Source: Dipteronia dyeriana
Taxonomy: Eukaryota > Streptophyta > Magnoliopsida > Sapindales > Sapindaceae
Direction: 5' to 3'
Length of the DNA: 64,000 nucleotides
NCBI GenBank assembly: GCA_032871835.1
Contig: CM065300.1
Span: 64,801,192-64,865,191, forward strand
Positions within the stretch are counted from its first letter, which is position 1. Each line of letters opens with the position of its first letter. Positions 11,989 to 23,034 of the stretch are shown piece by piece. The notes under the pieces were generated by a model. The model worked only from the letters and a program-made list of their open reading frames with translations. It did no database searches and had not been told where the DNA came from. The translations under genes and the position numbers were made by a program.

Positions 11989-13026
11989 CTCCCTCATCTT
12001 CTTCTCCAGAGGCTTGAAACTTGACTGCACATCTCCATATTTATGTCAAGGTAACTACTTCGAACTTCATATATGATTTCAGAGTCAGGCCTAATCTGGC
12101 AGTACCATTCACATTTCTCAATCATAAATCTTATAATTAAAATGGTAGCCTTTGTTCTCTTCTGTTTCTTTTTAGTGCATGATGCTTCAGCTAAATACTT
12201 GGTATGCATGCTACTTATAAATATAAATTCTTGTTTGATTGATTCACCTGATCAACAATGTCATTTCATGGGACTGACATGGGGTACAAGCGATGAAGCC
12301 AGTGCCTCCATCTGTGAACAACTGCAACATTACGAAGGATCAATTTTTTTTGTCACTGTTATTATTATGAACAACTGAATGTTATATTATATGATGCAGC
12401 CTAGATTTCAATGAGAAATTGACTCGTAAATATACATCTGAGTCTTTAAAACTGTTGCAAACTAACTTTTTAAAAGACTACAATAATATCGGCCGGCCTG
12501 AAGGGATCAAGCTAGAGGCCCAAATTGTACGTTTTTAAATAAAACTATAAATATAAATATAAATAAATGGCCGGGTACATTACAAGCCATCATCTTATGA
12601 CATTTGTTTATTCAAACTATTCTACCGTTTGTAGTTACCAAATTAGGCAGACAGTTTGAAAATATTTAATCAATTAACTTTATCACCGACCTTGTGGAAT
12701 AATTAAACATATTTTGCTTTAATATTTAAATAAAAATCAAAAAACAGCTGTTACAGTATTTATGCAAAATACAACCATATACTGTATATGCTTTTATCTC
12801 CGAGCTTAGATGACGAGGGGGAGATTGTGCTGTGGATATTATTTTAAACAGGAACTAGATATAATATATATGTATGCAGAAAAGGTTTTTAAGTCTAAAT
12901 TACACTAAGAAACAGATACAAATAATACTATTACATTTGCTCATACAATTAAAGAAACTATATATATGTTGTTGATATTGAAGGGAACTACACCCACCAG
13001 CCACATACAATTAATATTGAAGGGAA
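11989..13026. other. Region between microRNA hairpin and glyoxalase gene
   Basis: No supported protein gene. The first few hundred bases probably belong to the primary microRNA transcript on the + strand. The right end (about 12840-13026) is likely the 3' UTR of the minus-strand glyoxalase gene. An open frame at 12073-12378 has no recognisable family. Confidence 0.4.
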
Positions 13027-13784
13027 CTACAATTGCACTGCTGATGGAATCTGCTGCTGTTGCTGTTGCTGGAAATTACAGTTGACACTTGAACATGATC
13101 TGATATTGGCCTCTCCGGCTAACGGAATCACCGGAAGGACGTCGCAATTGCAAATCTCGATCATTGACCCATCTGGGTCGTGGAAAAACAGCTGATCCAC
13201 GTAGATTCCACCTTCCTCTACCCTACTCTTCACGTACTCTATCTCCATCTCCCTCAGTTTTCTCTCCACAATTGCCATGCTCTCACACTGCAATATTATC
13301 AACAAACCACACTATAATTAGCTATGTATAATAATTAAGTTACACATAAACCTATACTACAGTTTATTGTTATGTGTGATGTTAATGTATGATAAATTAA
13401 GAGAGGGGTTTATATACATACTTGGAAAGAAACATGGTTGTCCTTGGGATTAATTTGAGTGATTTTGGGCATGTTATCAGGGTCTTCTGATTTCAGAAGA
13501 TGTATTCCAATCCCATAATTGAATAGCCTGTTACAATCAATTTAAATGTCAATTAATATTCAGTACTATTAATGTATAATAATAATAATAAAGAGAATAA
13601 AAATTGCAACAATTATTATATATTTATGCATATGTGCATACCATGCACCATCAAAATCAAAAGAGCCAGGCCTCCTGACGGAAAAGAAACCGAGAACGTT
13701 TTGGTAGAAATCAATAGATTTCTCAACCGATCTACACACAAGAGAGATGTGATTCACAGACTTTAGATGCAGAGGATTCTCCAT
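13027..13784 (-). CDS. Glyoxalase I family protein (VOC superfamily; plant GLYI4/GLYI7-type), three exons
   Basis: Exons on the minus strand are 13642-13784, 13422-13527 and 13027-13287. All introns are GT-AG and phases agree, giving 510 nt or 169 residues. The start MENPLHLKSVNHISLVC was chosen because the family typically begins NPLHLKSxNHISLVCRSV. An upstream in-frame Met would add only unconserved residues. One vicinal-oxygen-chelate domain covers about residues 5-130: VLGFF...RRPGSFDFDGAW, GIGIHLLKSEDP, INPKDNHVSFQCESM, DQLFFHDPDGSMIEICNCD. His and Glu in NHISL, NHVSF and MIEI are candidate metal ligands. Classical members isomerise methylglyoxal hemithioacetal; activity of this plant subgroup is less certain. 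No transit peptide is evident, so probably cytosolic. The C-terminus carries seven consecutive Gln. Intact and probably functional. Confidence 0.93.
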
Positions 13785-13963
13785 TCTTGGTGTTTTGTTA
13801 CAATCGAAACTCATGTATATATGAAACTTGATCAAAAGCCAACGCAAATTCAACAAGAAGAAACAAAGCAATTGTCGAATATTGTTGATTACAAATTTAC
13901 AATAGGTAGATATCAGGGAGGAGAGTACGGAGAATTGAATGGCTGTGTTTGCACCTATAGGAC

Positions 13964-13976
13964 TATATATATATAT
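13964..13976 (-). promoter_or_regulatory. Candidate TATA region of the glyoxalase gene
   Basis: A TATATATATATAT run about 180 bp upstream of the predicted start codon on the minus strand. Distance suits a TATA element with a 5' UTR of about 150 nt, but the run could be a plain AT microsatellite. Confidence 0.3.
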
Positions 13977-13984
13977 AATTGAGA

Positions 13985-16900
13985 TTTATAGTTTTGTATA
14001 TAAATAACATGAGTCATGACTCCATATATTTCTGCATGTTAAATGTTGGTGTTTTCTTGTAATGTTTTAGATATTGCTGTTTTTTACATGTAGATTCCAC
14101 GGTTGAGTCAGTTGATGACTCGGGTATAGGTGGCACTATTTTCATTTTATCCCATGATATAACTATATAATTTTCTCACCATTCAAAAAAAAAAAAAAAA
14201 AAACCCAATATGGTATCCGGTCCCTATGTTCCTTTATATTTTTATGACTCAAACTTGAGATATTGTCATATTAGATAATTTCATTTCCACTAAAATATTG
14301 TATTGGTTGGTGGTGTAAAATAATTTGATTTTTAGTTTAATAAACAGACAATATCTTAAATAAATCACAAAACTATACTACACCCTCACCAATTTTAATG
14401 ACATTTTTAAATAACTAAATATAAAGATATAGGTCTTGTTCAATCAAATGAATCACAACTTTGTAACTAACTAACTAAACACGTTTTAAAAAACACTTAA
14501 ATTTGTAATTATATTTGGTTTTTTTAAAGGTATTTATTAATATTATCATTATGTTTGGTATTACTCTCTCTAATCATATATATACATGTCAATTCAAGAA
14601 TAAAATGGAATGAAAAATCAACAAAACTATTCTTTCACGCCCACCACAGTAGGTGGAAAATTTATTTACTTTCTTTCTAATTTATAATAATAAATTTATT
14701 CTATCTGCTGAAATGAATCTTTAATTCACTGAAAATGTTTTTATTTTATAGATATCATTTCATTTTCACGAGTCACGAGTCACGACACAGTTGTCATGAC
14801 GTGATTAATTATAGTTGCTTAATAGGATCCGATATTTGATTTAGCAAATAAAAATTTGGCACCATTTATTTTATACTGTGCCAGATTAAATATCTTTCAA
14901 TTTCGATTTTACGTGATTTTGTCATTTTCTAGCTTTATAAATCAACGAAAAAATAATATAAAATATATATGGAGAAGATTGAGATATGTTTGCTTCATAA
15001 TTGCTTGGAAATTTGGTGCCTGCTACGAGATGGAATTGGAAATTAAGCTAGCTATAGCTGGCTTCTAGAAATTAAATTATATGATAATGTTGATACAGTT
15101 GATGATTATGTAATTTGCAGAAAATGTATCACCATTTCGTAAACTTGAAACAACGTTTGTTTAGATTAATTTGTCCATAATATTAATTATATTTATTAAA
15201 TAGTGTGTTTAATTAAAAAAAATCAAGTACTTATAGTAGGAGAAACGCGTATCTAATAATTCCAACACCAATAACCTTATAAAAATAAAGTGATGGTGTG
15301 TACGGTTTAAGTCTACGCATCTAAAATGATGAAACTTGGTCAACCTCTAATCATATATATAATAATTAAAATAAAAATAAATAAATGACCGATAGGTTTA
15401 GCAAATTCCACATCATTTCTGAGAATATTATTGTTGATTGCTTTTGCTTGGGTTGAATCTGTCTCCCTCATTGTTATTGTGTACAGGTTATTGAAAATAC
15501 AAATTCACTTAAATGGGGATGTGAATTGTGATTAGTTGAACATGCATGCTACACTTAAAATTAAATTTATTGTTTTTAATAGTTAAAAACATATGTTAAC
15601 ACATTCTATGGTTTTTACTACCGCGAGTTTTTAAGGCTCATGAGAGAAAGTTGATACTATAAACAACTGCAACTAGCTAGAAAAGTAGTGATGATCAGAA
15701 TTAAGAAATTAAAGAGACCAATATATGATTTAAGTGTTGATGATGATCAAGGGGACCGACTTCATTAAGTTTGTTTAGTTTGCAGGAGGTATATAATAAA
15801 AGTCTCCGACAATATAGTAGTGGACTAGTTGTGTTTTTGGACTTAAAATGCCCATGTGTTATGTATAGCAATACTAGTGCATGTGGTCCTGTAATGTCGC
15901 GACCGTATTATATATTTCAAATGCAAAATCAATTCTACTTGCTATACTTGTTATCAGTTCTTGGATAATGGAGAGCATAAATTAATTAATTAATTAATTA
16001 TTAGAAGCAGCTAGCTGTAGGGACCATCGATGACATTATAACTTATAAGTTAAATGAGAATTGCTTTAAGGGGTCATGATCAAAGTACGTGATACTCTTA
16101 ATTTTCAACGCATGCAAGCAAGTTTGTCACTCTTTTTTTTTCAATCAAGCTGTATTGCAAATTTGCAATTGAGTTTTGCTTCTATCAGTTTGTTGATATA
16201 GTATCAAAATATTTTCAAACACGTTAAAAAGAAAAAACCATATAAATTGTTCATCACTGACTATTGAAGATGGCAAAATAAGAAAATTCAAATAAAGGTG
16301 TTAGGTGAAGTGATGTACTGTGAATTATATACTAACAAATACCAACCACCTCATTTTTTGGAGAATTCTATTTTTCTTGAACTTTGATCATTTCCATTGA
16401 AGAGTACTGATTAATTTCTTTCAATTTTTGAAGAAGGTTTTCTTTTTCTATTTTTCTTTTTAATTTGTTTTCTTATAGTACAACCTCAGTTCAGTTGGAG
16501 CCATCACCAGTTAAACCACCCTTGTTTCTCAAGTTTAAACATGAATGTAGAGGTATAAGCATCACCAAATGACACTTCTCCAGATATATACAATTGTAAT
16601 TAAGCTGGGATTCTAAGCTACCCACGACGGTCCTATTTTGTATATATAAACAGTCAAGGAAATTGCAATGGTCAACTGTTAGAAGGCATAAAATAATAAA
16701 TGAAAATCAATAAAGAAGCACATTATTTCTCGCACGATCTAATAAATAGTACTCCATTATTAAATTTATTAAATTTTTGATAATAGTAAATGATTATCAA
16801 ATTAAATTAATATGAATAAGGTTGGTTTTGATTTGTCATTCACACCCACATTAATGAGATTATTGGTTTGAATCTTACAAAGGGTTTGGCAAGATTAGAC

Positions 16901-17220
16901 AAGATCATCCAAAAAATGCGTAGTCCAAATTTCTGTTCGAGAGCCTGTTATCGAAATCTGTCCAGATTAAAAACCATAAACGTGATATATATATTCACTC
17001 CCTCGGTCGGGAGATATCCCATTAGCTAGAACTAGGTTTACATCTGGACAGTATTTAAAATAGTATTATATAGCCCAAAAACCATTGTAAATTATATGAT
17101 AAGTAATTTGTTCGTTGTCAAATAAATCATGAGATATATGATAAATAATACCAAATTCTTTTTTTTTTTTTGAAGTACGAATTGTTTTAATTATTAAGGA
17201 AGTTTTTAGATTTTATACCT
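13985..17220. other. Intergenic DNA upstream of the glyoxalase gene
   Basis: About 3.2 kb of AT-rich sequence without recognisable protein, RNA gene or element. It holds an A-run at about 14184-14202 and a short AATT array at about 15981-16001. Small open frames here (for example 14856-15068 and 15771-15968) have no family motifs and look accidental. Confidence 0.5.
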
Positions 17221-17700
17221 TTAAAAATTGTGAAACTTAGATGAGGAAGTCCAATGAACTTCCATACTGACCATTTTGCCCAAATTCCACATCACCGTCA
17301 CTTTCTTTCCACCACCACCATTCAAGCTCGACGTGGCCCTCACTCTATCCCCGTCGGAGTCTGCGAAGGCTCCTTTGTACACTCGTAAACATGTGTTAAA
17401 GCTACTGTAAGCCACCAGAGGAGATGAAAACGGAGGTCAAAGGAATTACGAGGCAATTGTGGGAAACGACAATAACAATTTATTTGGTTGGCTACTTAAA
17501 TTGATCGCATAGTGATTGGCCAAGTACGTGACATATTGATGTGCACCAACACATAAAAAGTTGGTCAGATTCCTTATAAATGGGTGGTGAGTGCCATGAA
17601 TGCTATGAAATCTTCCATTGACAAGGCGGTAGAGAAAACGGAGAGGGAAAACAGTTAGGAAAACAGAGGGAGAGTAGGCTAAAGCCAAAGCCAAGCCGGA
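17221..17700 (-). other. Possible gene remnant, unrecognised
   Basis: Two minus-strand open stretches lie end to end in locally GC-richer sequence: 17446-17694 and 17221-17415. The second reads VYKGAFADSDGDRVRATSS then GGGGKKVTVMWNLGKMVSM, which looks like real protein rather than random translation. A stop and frame change separate them. I do not recognise the family. It may be a decayed gene or exon. A stretch reading CATTTATAAGGAATC on the minus strand is also present. Confidence 0.25.
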
Positions 17701-17910
17701 AGAGGAAGTTATGAGAGAATGAAAGTTTATGTTCCGTGTATGTGGGGACAGTGTGGATGATGGTGAACAATTTTAACGATGGTTATACACCTAAGTATAA
17801 GTAGTTGTCGAAACAAAATTTACGTTGGGAGAAAGTAAGAGGGATGAATGAACTAAGAGGGAGAGAGAGCATGATGGATGAAGAGGATAACATATAGCAT
17901 TCACGTTGTT

Positions 17911-18217
17911 TGGTAATAAAAAGAGAGTTTAATAGATGGATTGGTATCTAGTATATAAATTTACTATTTACCCTTTTATAAATTGGAGGATAATAAAAAT
18001 ATTGAAAGTTATTATCGTCACTTCCCTCTCACTATATCCCTCCCTTCTCATCCGCTCAATGATAGGAGGATTACTTTTGATAGCCCGGAAGGGGGAGAGA
18101 TCCCTCATCTTCTCCTCTCTTCCCTCTTGTCTCTCTAACCGAACAAGGGATTGGAGCTCTCCTTTCACCTCCCTCCCTCCAACCCTCTCCCTCCCTCCAT
18201 CTCTCCCTCTTACCAAA
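17911..18217. mobile_element. Possible small MITE
   Basis: The ends are roughly inverted: TTGTTTGGTAATAAAAAGAGAG on the left (about 17910-17931) and, reverse complemented, TTGTTTGGTAAGAGGGAGAG on the right (about 18199-18218). The inside is strongly TC-rich toward the right. No convincing target-site duplication and no coding capacity, so this is only a candidate. Confidence 0.3.
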
Positions 18218-18594
18218 CAAATCATTAATAACGTGTTTAGTTCTGTTTAGCAATACATTGAGAGTTCTAGTTTTGTATTGTATGTGAAGAACACATGAAG
18301 CAACTGTTAAACAGAGTTTAATAAAACACAGAATATTGAGCATCATAAGAGTATAGGTAATTACACTGTAAATTGAGGGAACTTTCTGATTCCTTCTGGA
18401 ATCCATGATTGTTTTCTGACCAGTGATACAACCTGTATATGATCCCGCTTCCGCTACATATTTCAGATTTTTGACAATGAACGGTATGAATCTAAAATTC
18501 ATGTATTATAATTTATATATTGATTTATGTTTAATCGATAATCCTCACAACTTCACAAGGTAAAAAATATGAAAGCTGACGAAGTGGGGTATGG

Positions 18595-18985
18595 CCAGAA
18601 ATGAACTTGACGCTTGGTCGGGAAAACAGAGGGTTTTAAAGAGAATGATGTTAGTTAAAAAGTTGTCATTGATTATTTTATAGAAAAATATAACAAAAGC
18701 AGATAAATTTTCTTTGAGCATGGAAGTGAAGATAAATGCCCTAGTTGGCTTGACTTTTCGAAATCTGAAGCATCAACAGAGCAGGAGACTAAGGATTCAC
18801 ATCTCTCAACTTAAAACTAAAAGTTCGAAGTCGGTCTCGCCGGAAATGAACTTGGCACTTTACCGGTAAAATAGGGAGTTTAAAGTTCGTTGGAAAGTAT
18901 TGGGTTTTAAAGGGAATAGTATGAGTAATAGTTTTGTCATTGATTTTTTTTTATAGGAAAATGTGACTTCTTTAACAAAAGAAGC
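18595..18985. repeat. Pair of diverged direct repeats
   Basis: Two segments, about 18595-18720 and 18840-18985, share the order GAAATGAACTTG, GGTTTTAAAG, TTGTCATTGATT, TATAGAAAA, AACAAAAG with many differences. They look like an old tandem duplication. The A-run at 19068-19081 further right is flanked by copies of TTGAATCATA, possibly a retroposition scar. Confidence 0.35.
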
Positions 18986-19100
18986 TCTTAAGAAAAGATG
19001 AGTGATTTGCTAACCAAAGAATAAAAGTGTTTCTTGAACAATAGAAGATAAGTGAGTTTTGAATCATAAAAAAAAAAAAAAGTTCTTGAATCATATCTCT

Positions 19101-21024
19101 GTGTTACATTCAAATGAGATTAGATTGTTTATGTAACTTGTAAACCATATACAACATATAAGAATATATAAAGATATATTTAGACCATACCCTTGATGTT
19201 AACTCCTTCGTTTCCTTAACCTTTATTCCGATTACGAACCACCAAGTCTTCCTCGCTATGTGTCGCGATCCGGTAACTATGTGTGGGCATGCCACGATTT
19301 TTCAGGAACGTACAAGAGGATGCAAAGGCTTGAAGAATAGATTCTTTTCTTCTTGACAAATTCGGCCACCACAAGCAAGAATATTTTTTTTTTCTTTTGG
19401 CCGAAATCTTCCTAGACTTTCTAGGGTTTTTCTTTTTGTGTTTTTGGTTCAAAGAATCACAATTAGTCTCTCTTGTATCCTTGTTATGTAAATATATCTA
19501 TATTTATATTTAAAATTAGATACAAATTCGTTTCCAAATATAGTTCCATATATTAAAAGGATAAGTTGTATTTAAGTGTCCTAGATAGAGTAGGATTCTA
19601 ACTTTCACATAGCCCTAATCGACTTGAACTTAAACACTTGACTTTTTAAATATATCTATATTTATATTTAAAATTAGATACAAATTCGTTTCCAAATATA
19701 GTTCCATATATTAAAAGGATAAGTTGTTTTTAAGTGTCCTAGATAGAATAGGATTCTAACTCTCACATAGCCTTAATCGACTTGAACTTAAACACTTGAC
19801 TTTTTAAAGGATAAAATAATCTAATTATTTTATCTTTGTTTCAGTCATGATTTGAATATGCAACCTCCAATTAATAATTAATTATTAATTTCTTAATTAA
19901 ATTATCTAATTACTAATTAATTTAATTATTAACATATTAATTAAAAAATCTCATTATTCAATTAATCCTTAAATAAATACATGTCACTTACAAAGCACAA
20001 TTAATTGGATATTCTAATTAATTAACCATTACTCTTGTTACCTTTAATCAATCAGGCTAGCAGAGGATCTAATGGACCCACAGTTTTGAGCTCCAATAAT
20101 ACTTAGAAATGATTAATTAAATCTTTAAGTAATAATTCATGATTATTAATATCAGAGTTATTCTACTAAAAACCTGAGGTTGCACTCTCGCAACTGTAGA
20201 TATATTACACAAACCGAATGTATGATTGTCCATCGATATAGCTATTACATACGGTATAATCCTACACAAGTAGTTCATAATTAGAGTTAGGTCATAAGGT
20301 CTGTTATACCCCTCAAATTATATCTTTTCCAATGAGTATCATTGATTCTCTACAGAACAATAAATCTTAACTTCTTTTACGGAAGAAGGAGAGCGCCATA
20401 TTGTTCAAACCCGAATCAACCTTTAAGGGGACTACTATCTACTTCTCGCAAGAAATGCATTCCACTATTGTGTACAGACTTCCCAGCCATAAGTCAAACC
20501 TCGATTCCAACATACGAAGTTATTGACCGGGAATGCAACTCCGATCTCACCCATGGTTTATCAAAAACCACGATCTAACCTGAAAGAGTCGATAAGACAC
20601 TCAGAATTAAGATCACTCATATATAGCCATCATTTGTTCATATATATGAATCTCATCTTGTAACGGATCTTAGTGAGAGATTCATATAGATCATGGCCTA
20701 GTCCTATATGATCACATCATATAAGGTGCCTCCATTCTCATATCATCATATGAATAGTCTAGGCTAAGACCACTATACATTACAGAATGGACAGCAGCGG
20801 TAGACTAACCACAAATAAAGTACCCAACTCTACTTGTTATTTACAAACTCTTTAGATTGCTCATCTCAAACTGAATACCTCTATATATGGCACTCATATA
20901 CTCGGATGTTAAGTACACATGATACAAATGTATGAGACAAGTATATATAAAGAATAAACTACTTATTTTTTCAATGTTTCATTCACATTTACACATTACA
21001 AACGTTAGGGCATAAACCCCAATA
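19101..21024 (-). repeat. 3' LTR of copia element D (left boundary approximate)
   Basis: The right edge is set by the polypurine tract of the adjacent minus-strand pol: GCAAGTGAGAGATT is followed by TATTGGGGTTTATGCC. This is an LTR start with the usual TG decayed to TA. The sequence to the left has LTR-like character but no second LTR is in the window, so the left boundary (about 19101, TGTTACATTC) is a guess. Contains a 158-bp tandem duplication. Confidence 0.55.
19491..19806. repeat. Tandem duplication, 2 x 158 bp
   Basis: The block beginning AATATATCTATATTTATATT at 19491 recurs at 19649 with only a few differences (such as GTAGGATTC against ATAGGATTC). Both copies end in CACTTGACTTTTTAAA. 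Recent local duplication inside the LTR of element D. Confidence 0.85.
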
Positions 21025-23034
21025 ATCTCTCACTTGCACTAAAGCATGTGAGACATATCTCGTAACCCTAGACCCTCTATGTGACTTTCTAACACTTTAG
21101 CCGTTAAGGTCTTCATAAAGAGGCCAGCATGATTGTCCAACGACACTATCTTAGTCACGGTCACATCCCCGTTCTACACTATCTCTCTTATGAGATGATA
21201 TTTCCTCTATATATGATTCCCTCTCTTGTGGTTTATTGGTTCTTTAGAATTAGTCACAGCACCACTGTTTTCACAATAAAGTGTGATGGGCTTATCCAGA
21301 TCTGGAATAACTCCCAGATCAGTCAAGAACTCACAAAGTCAAATAATCTCTTTAACTGCTACATATTCGGCTTCCATGGTGAAGTCAGTAATACATGATT
21401 GCTTAACACTCCTCCATACTGTGGCTCCATAACCAAGGGTAAAAATTGATCCAGACATGGATTTTCTAGAATCCCTGTCTGACTGAAAATCAGAGTCTGT
21501 ATATCCTAAGGGGATCAAATCCAGCCCTAAATATACTAGTATATAGTTTCTCATTCTTCAAAGATACTTGAGAATAGCCTTTACTACAACCCAATGATCC
21601 AATCCTGGGTTGGACTAAAACCTACTGGCTACTCCCACTGTGAAGCAGATGTAAGGTACATAAGACTACCTACAGTAGACGCATAAGGAACATGTCTCAT
21701 ATCCTCAACTTCGTGAGGTGTCTTAGGACGCTGCTCTTTAGATAAGTGAACTCCATGCCTAAAAGGTAAGTTACCTTTCTTAGAGTTCTGCATCGAAGAA
21801 CGAATAAGTACCTTGTCGATATACGATGTTTGAGATAATGCTAAGAGTTTGTTCTTACGATTTCTAAATAATTGGATCCCTAGAACATAACTCACATCTC
21901 CCAAATCTTTCATTTGAAATTGACTAGCTAGCCAGCCCTTTACTTCCGACAATATCCCTATGTCATTCCCAATTAGTAGGATACCATCTACGTAAAGGAC
22001 TAAGAAAACTACTTTCTTGTCAACGATCCGCTTGTAAACGTAATGTTCATCGACCTTTTGCTCAAAGCCATAGGTTTTGATAGCATTATCAAACCTAATG
22101 TTCCAAGATCTAGATGCTTGTTTCAATTCATAAATAGACCTTTACAGCTTACAAACCTTTTGCTCATGATCCTGGGACACGAATCCCTCTGGTTGCATCA
22201 TATAGATGCTTTCATCAAGATTGTCATTCAAAAATGCAGTCTTGAGGTCCATTTGACAAATTTCGTAATTGAAATAGGAAATAATGGATAAGAGAATCCA
22301 AATAGACTTAAACATAGCTACTGGTGAGAAGGTCTCCTCATAATCGACCCCTTCCATTTGGGTATAACCATTTGCCACTAGCCTTGCTTTGAAGGTCTCT
22401 ACCTTCCCATATACTCCTCTCTTTCTCTTGTAGATCCACTTACAACCTATCGGTTTTATCCCATCTGGTAAGTCTATAAGTTTCCAGACTGAGTTGGAGT
22501 ACATGGACTCCATCTCGAGATTCATGGCTTTAAGTTATTTCTCTTTGTCAGAATCTTTCATTGCATGTTTAAATGACAATAGATCATCCACACTATCATC
22601 AAAGACGACAGCATGTGCCTCTCCAATACCTAAATATTTATCAGGTTATTGTATAACCCTCCCACTACGCTTAGGTGGTAGTGTGGTATGACTAGAAACC
22701 GTCTGACTCTCAGACATAGGTGGAACAACAACCCTTGTTGATTGAGTACTGCTCATAGGCTCTAACTCATTTAACACAATCTTGCTTTGAGGTTTATGAT
22801 CACTCATATAGTTATCCTCAAGAAACGTTGTATTTGTCGATACAAATACTTTGTTCTCCTCGGGGACTATAGAAGTATCCACCTCTAGTCTCCTTAGAAT
22901 AGCCTACAAACAACTAGACCATAGACTTATGGTCCAACTTTCCAATTTTTTTCTTCAGTACATGTACTGAACACCACCATATACAAAAATGCTGTAAACT
23001 AACTTTACGACCATTCTACAACTCTAGGGGAGTG
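21025..23034 (-). pseudogene. Copia element D: integrase C-terminus, reverse transcriptase, RNase H, broken
   Basis: Minus-strand copia polyprotein relic. Going downstream: FVSTNTTFLEDNYMSDH linker (about 22800-22850), RT entry [17 protein letters not shown] (about 22435-22490), RLVANGYTQMEGVDYEETF (about 22325-22380), YGLKQASRSWN region, VLYVDGILLIGND (about 21965-22005), then RNase H YTDSDFQSDRDSRKSMSGS (about 21445-21505). The RT active-site box is YVDG instead of YVDD, so the enzyme would be dead even without the stops and frameshifts. Related to family C but clearly diverged. Its integrase half lies at 25426-26173, separated by an insertion. Confidence 0.9.

Noticed and set aside
12073..12378. 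Open frame of 101 codons on + strand downstream of the microRNA
   Set aside because: Low-complexity hydrophobic start, no recognisable domain, and it overlaps a likely primary microRNA transcript. No support as a protein gene.
17936..18502. Overlapping open frames on both strands
   Set aside because: Produced by TC/GA-rich low-complexity sequence; no family resemblance.
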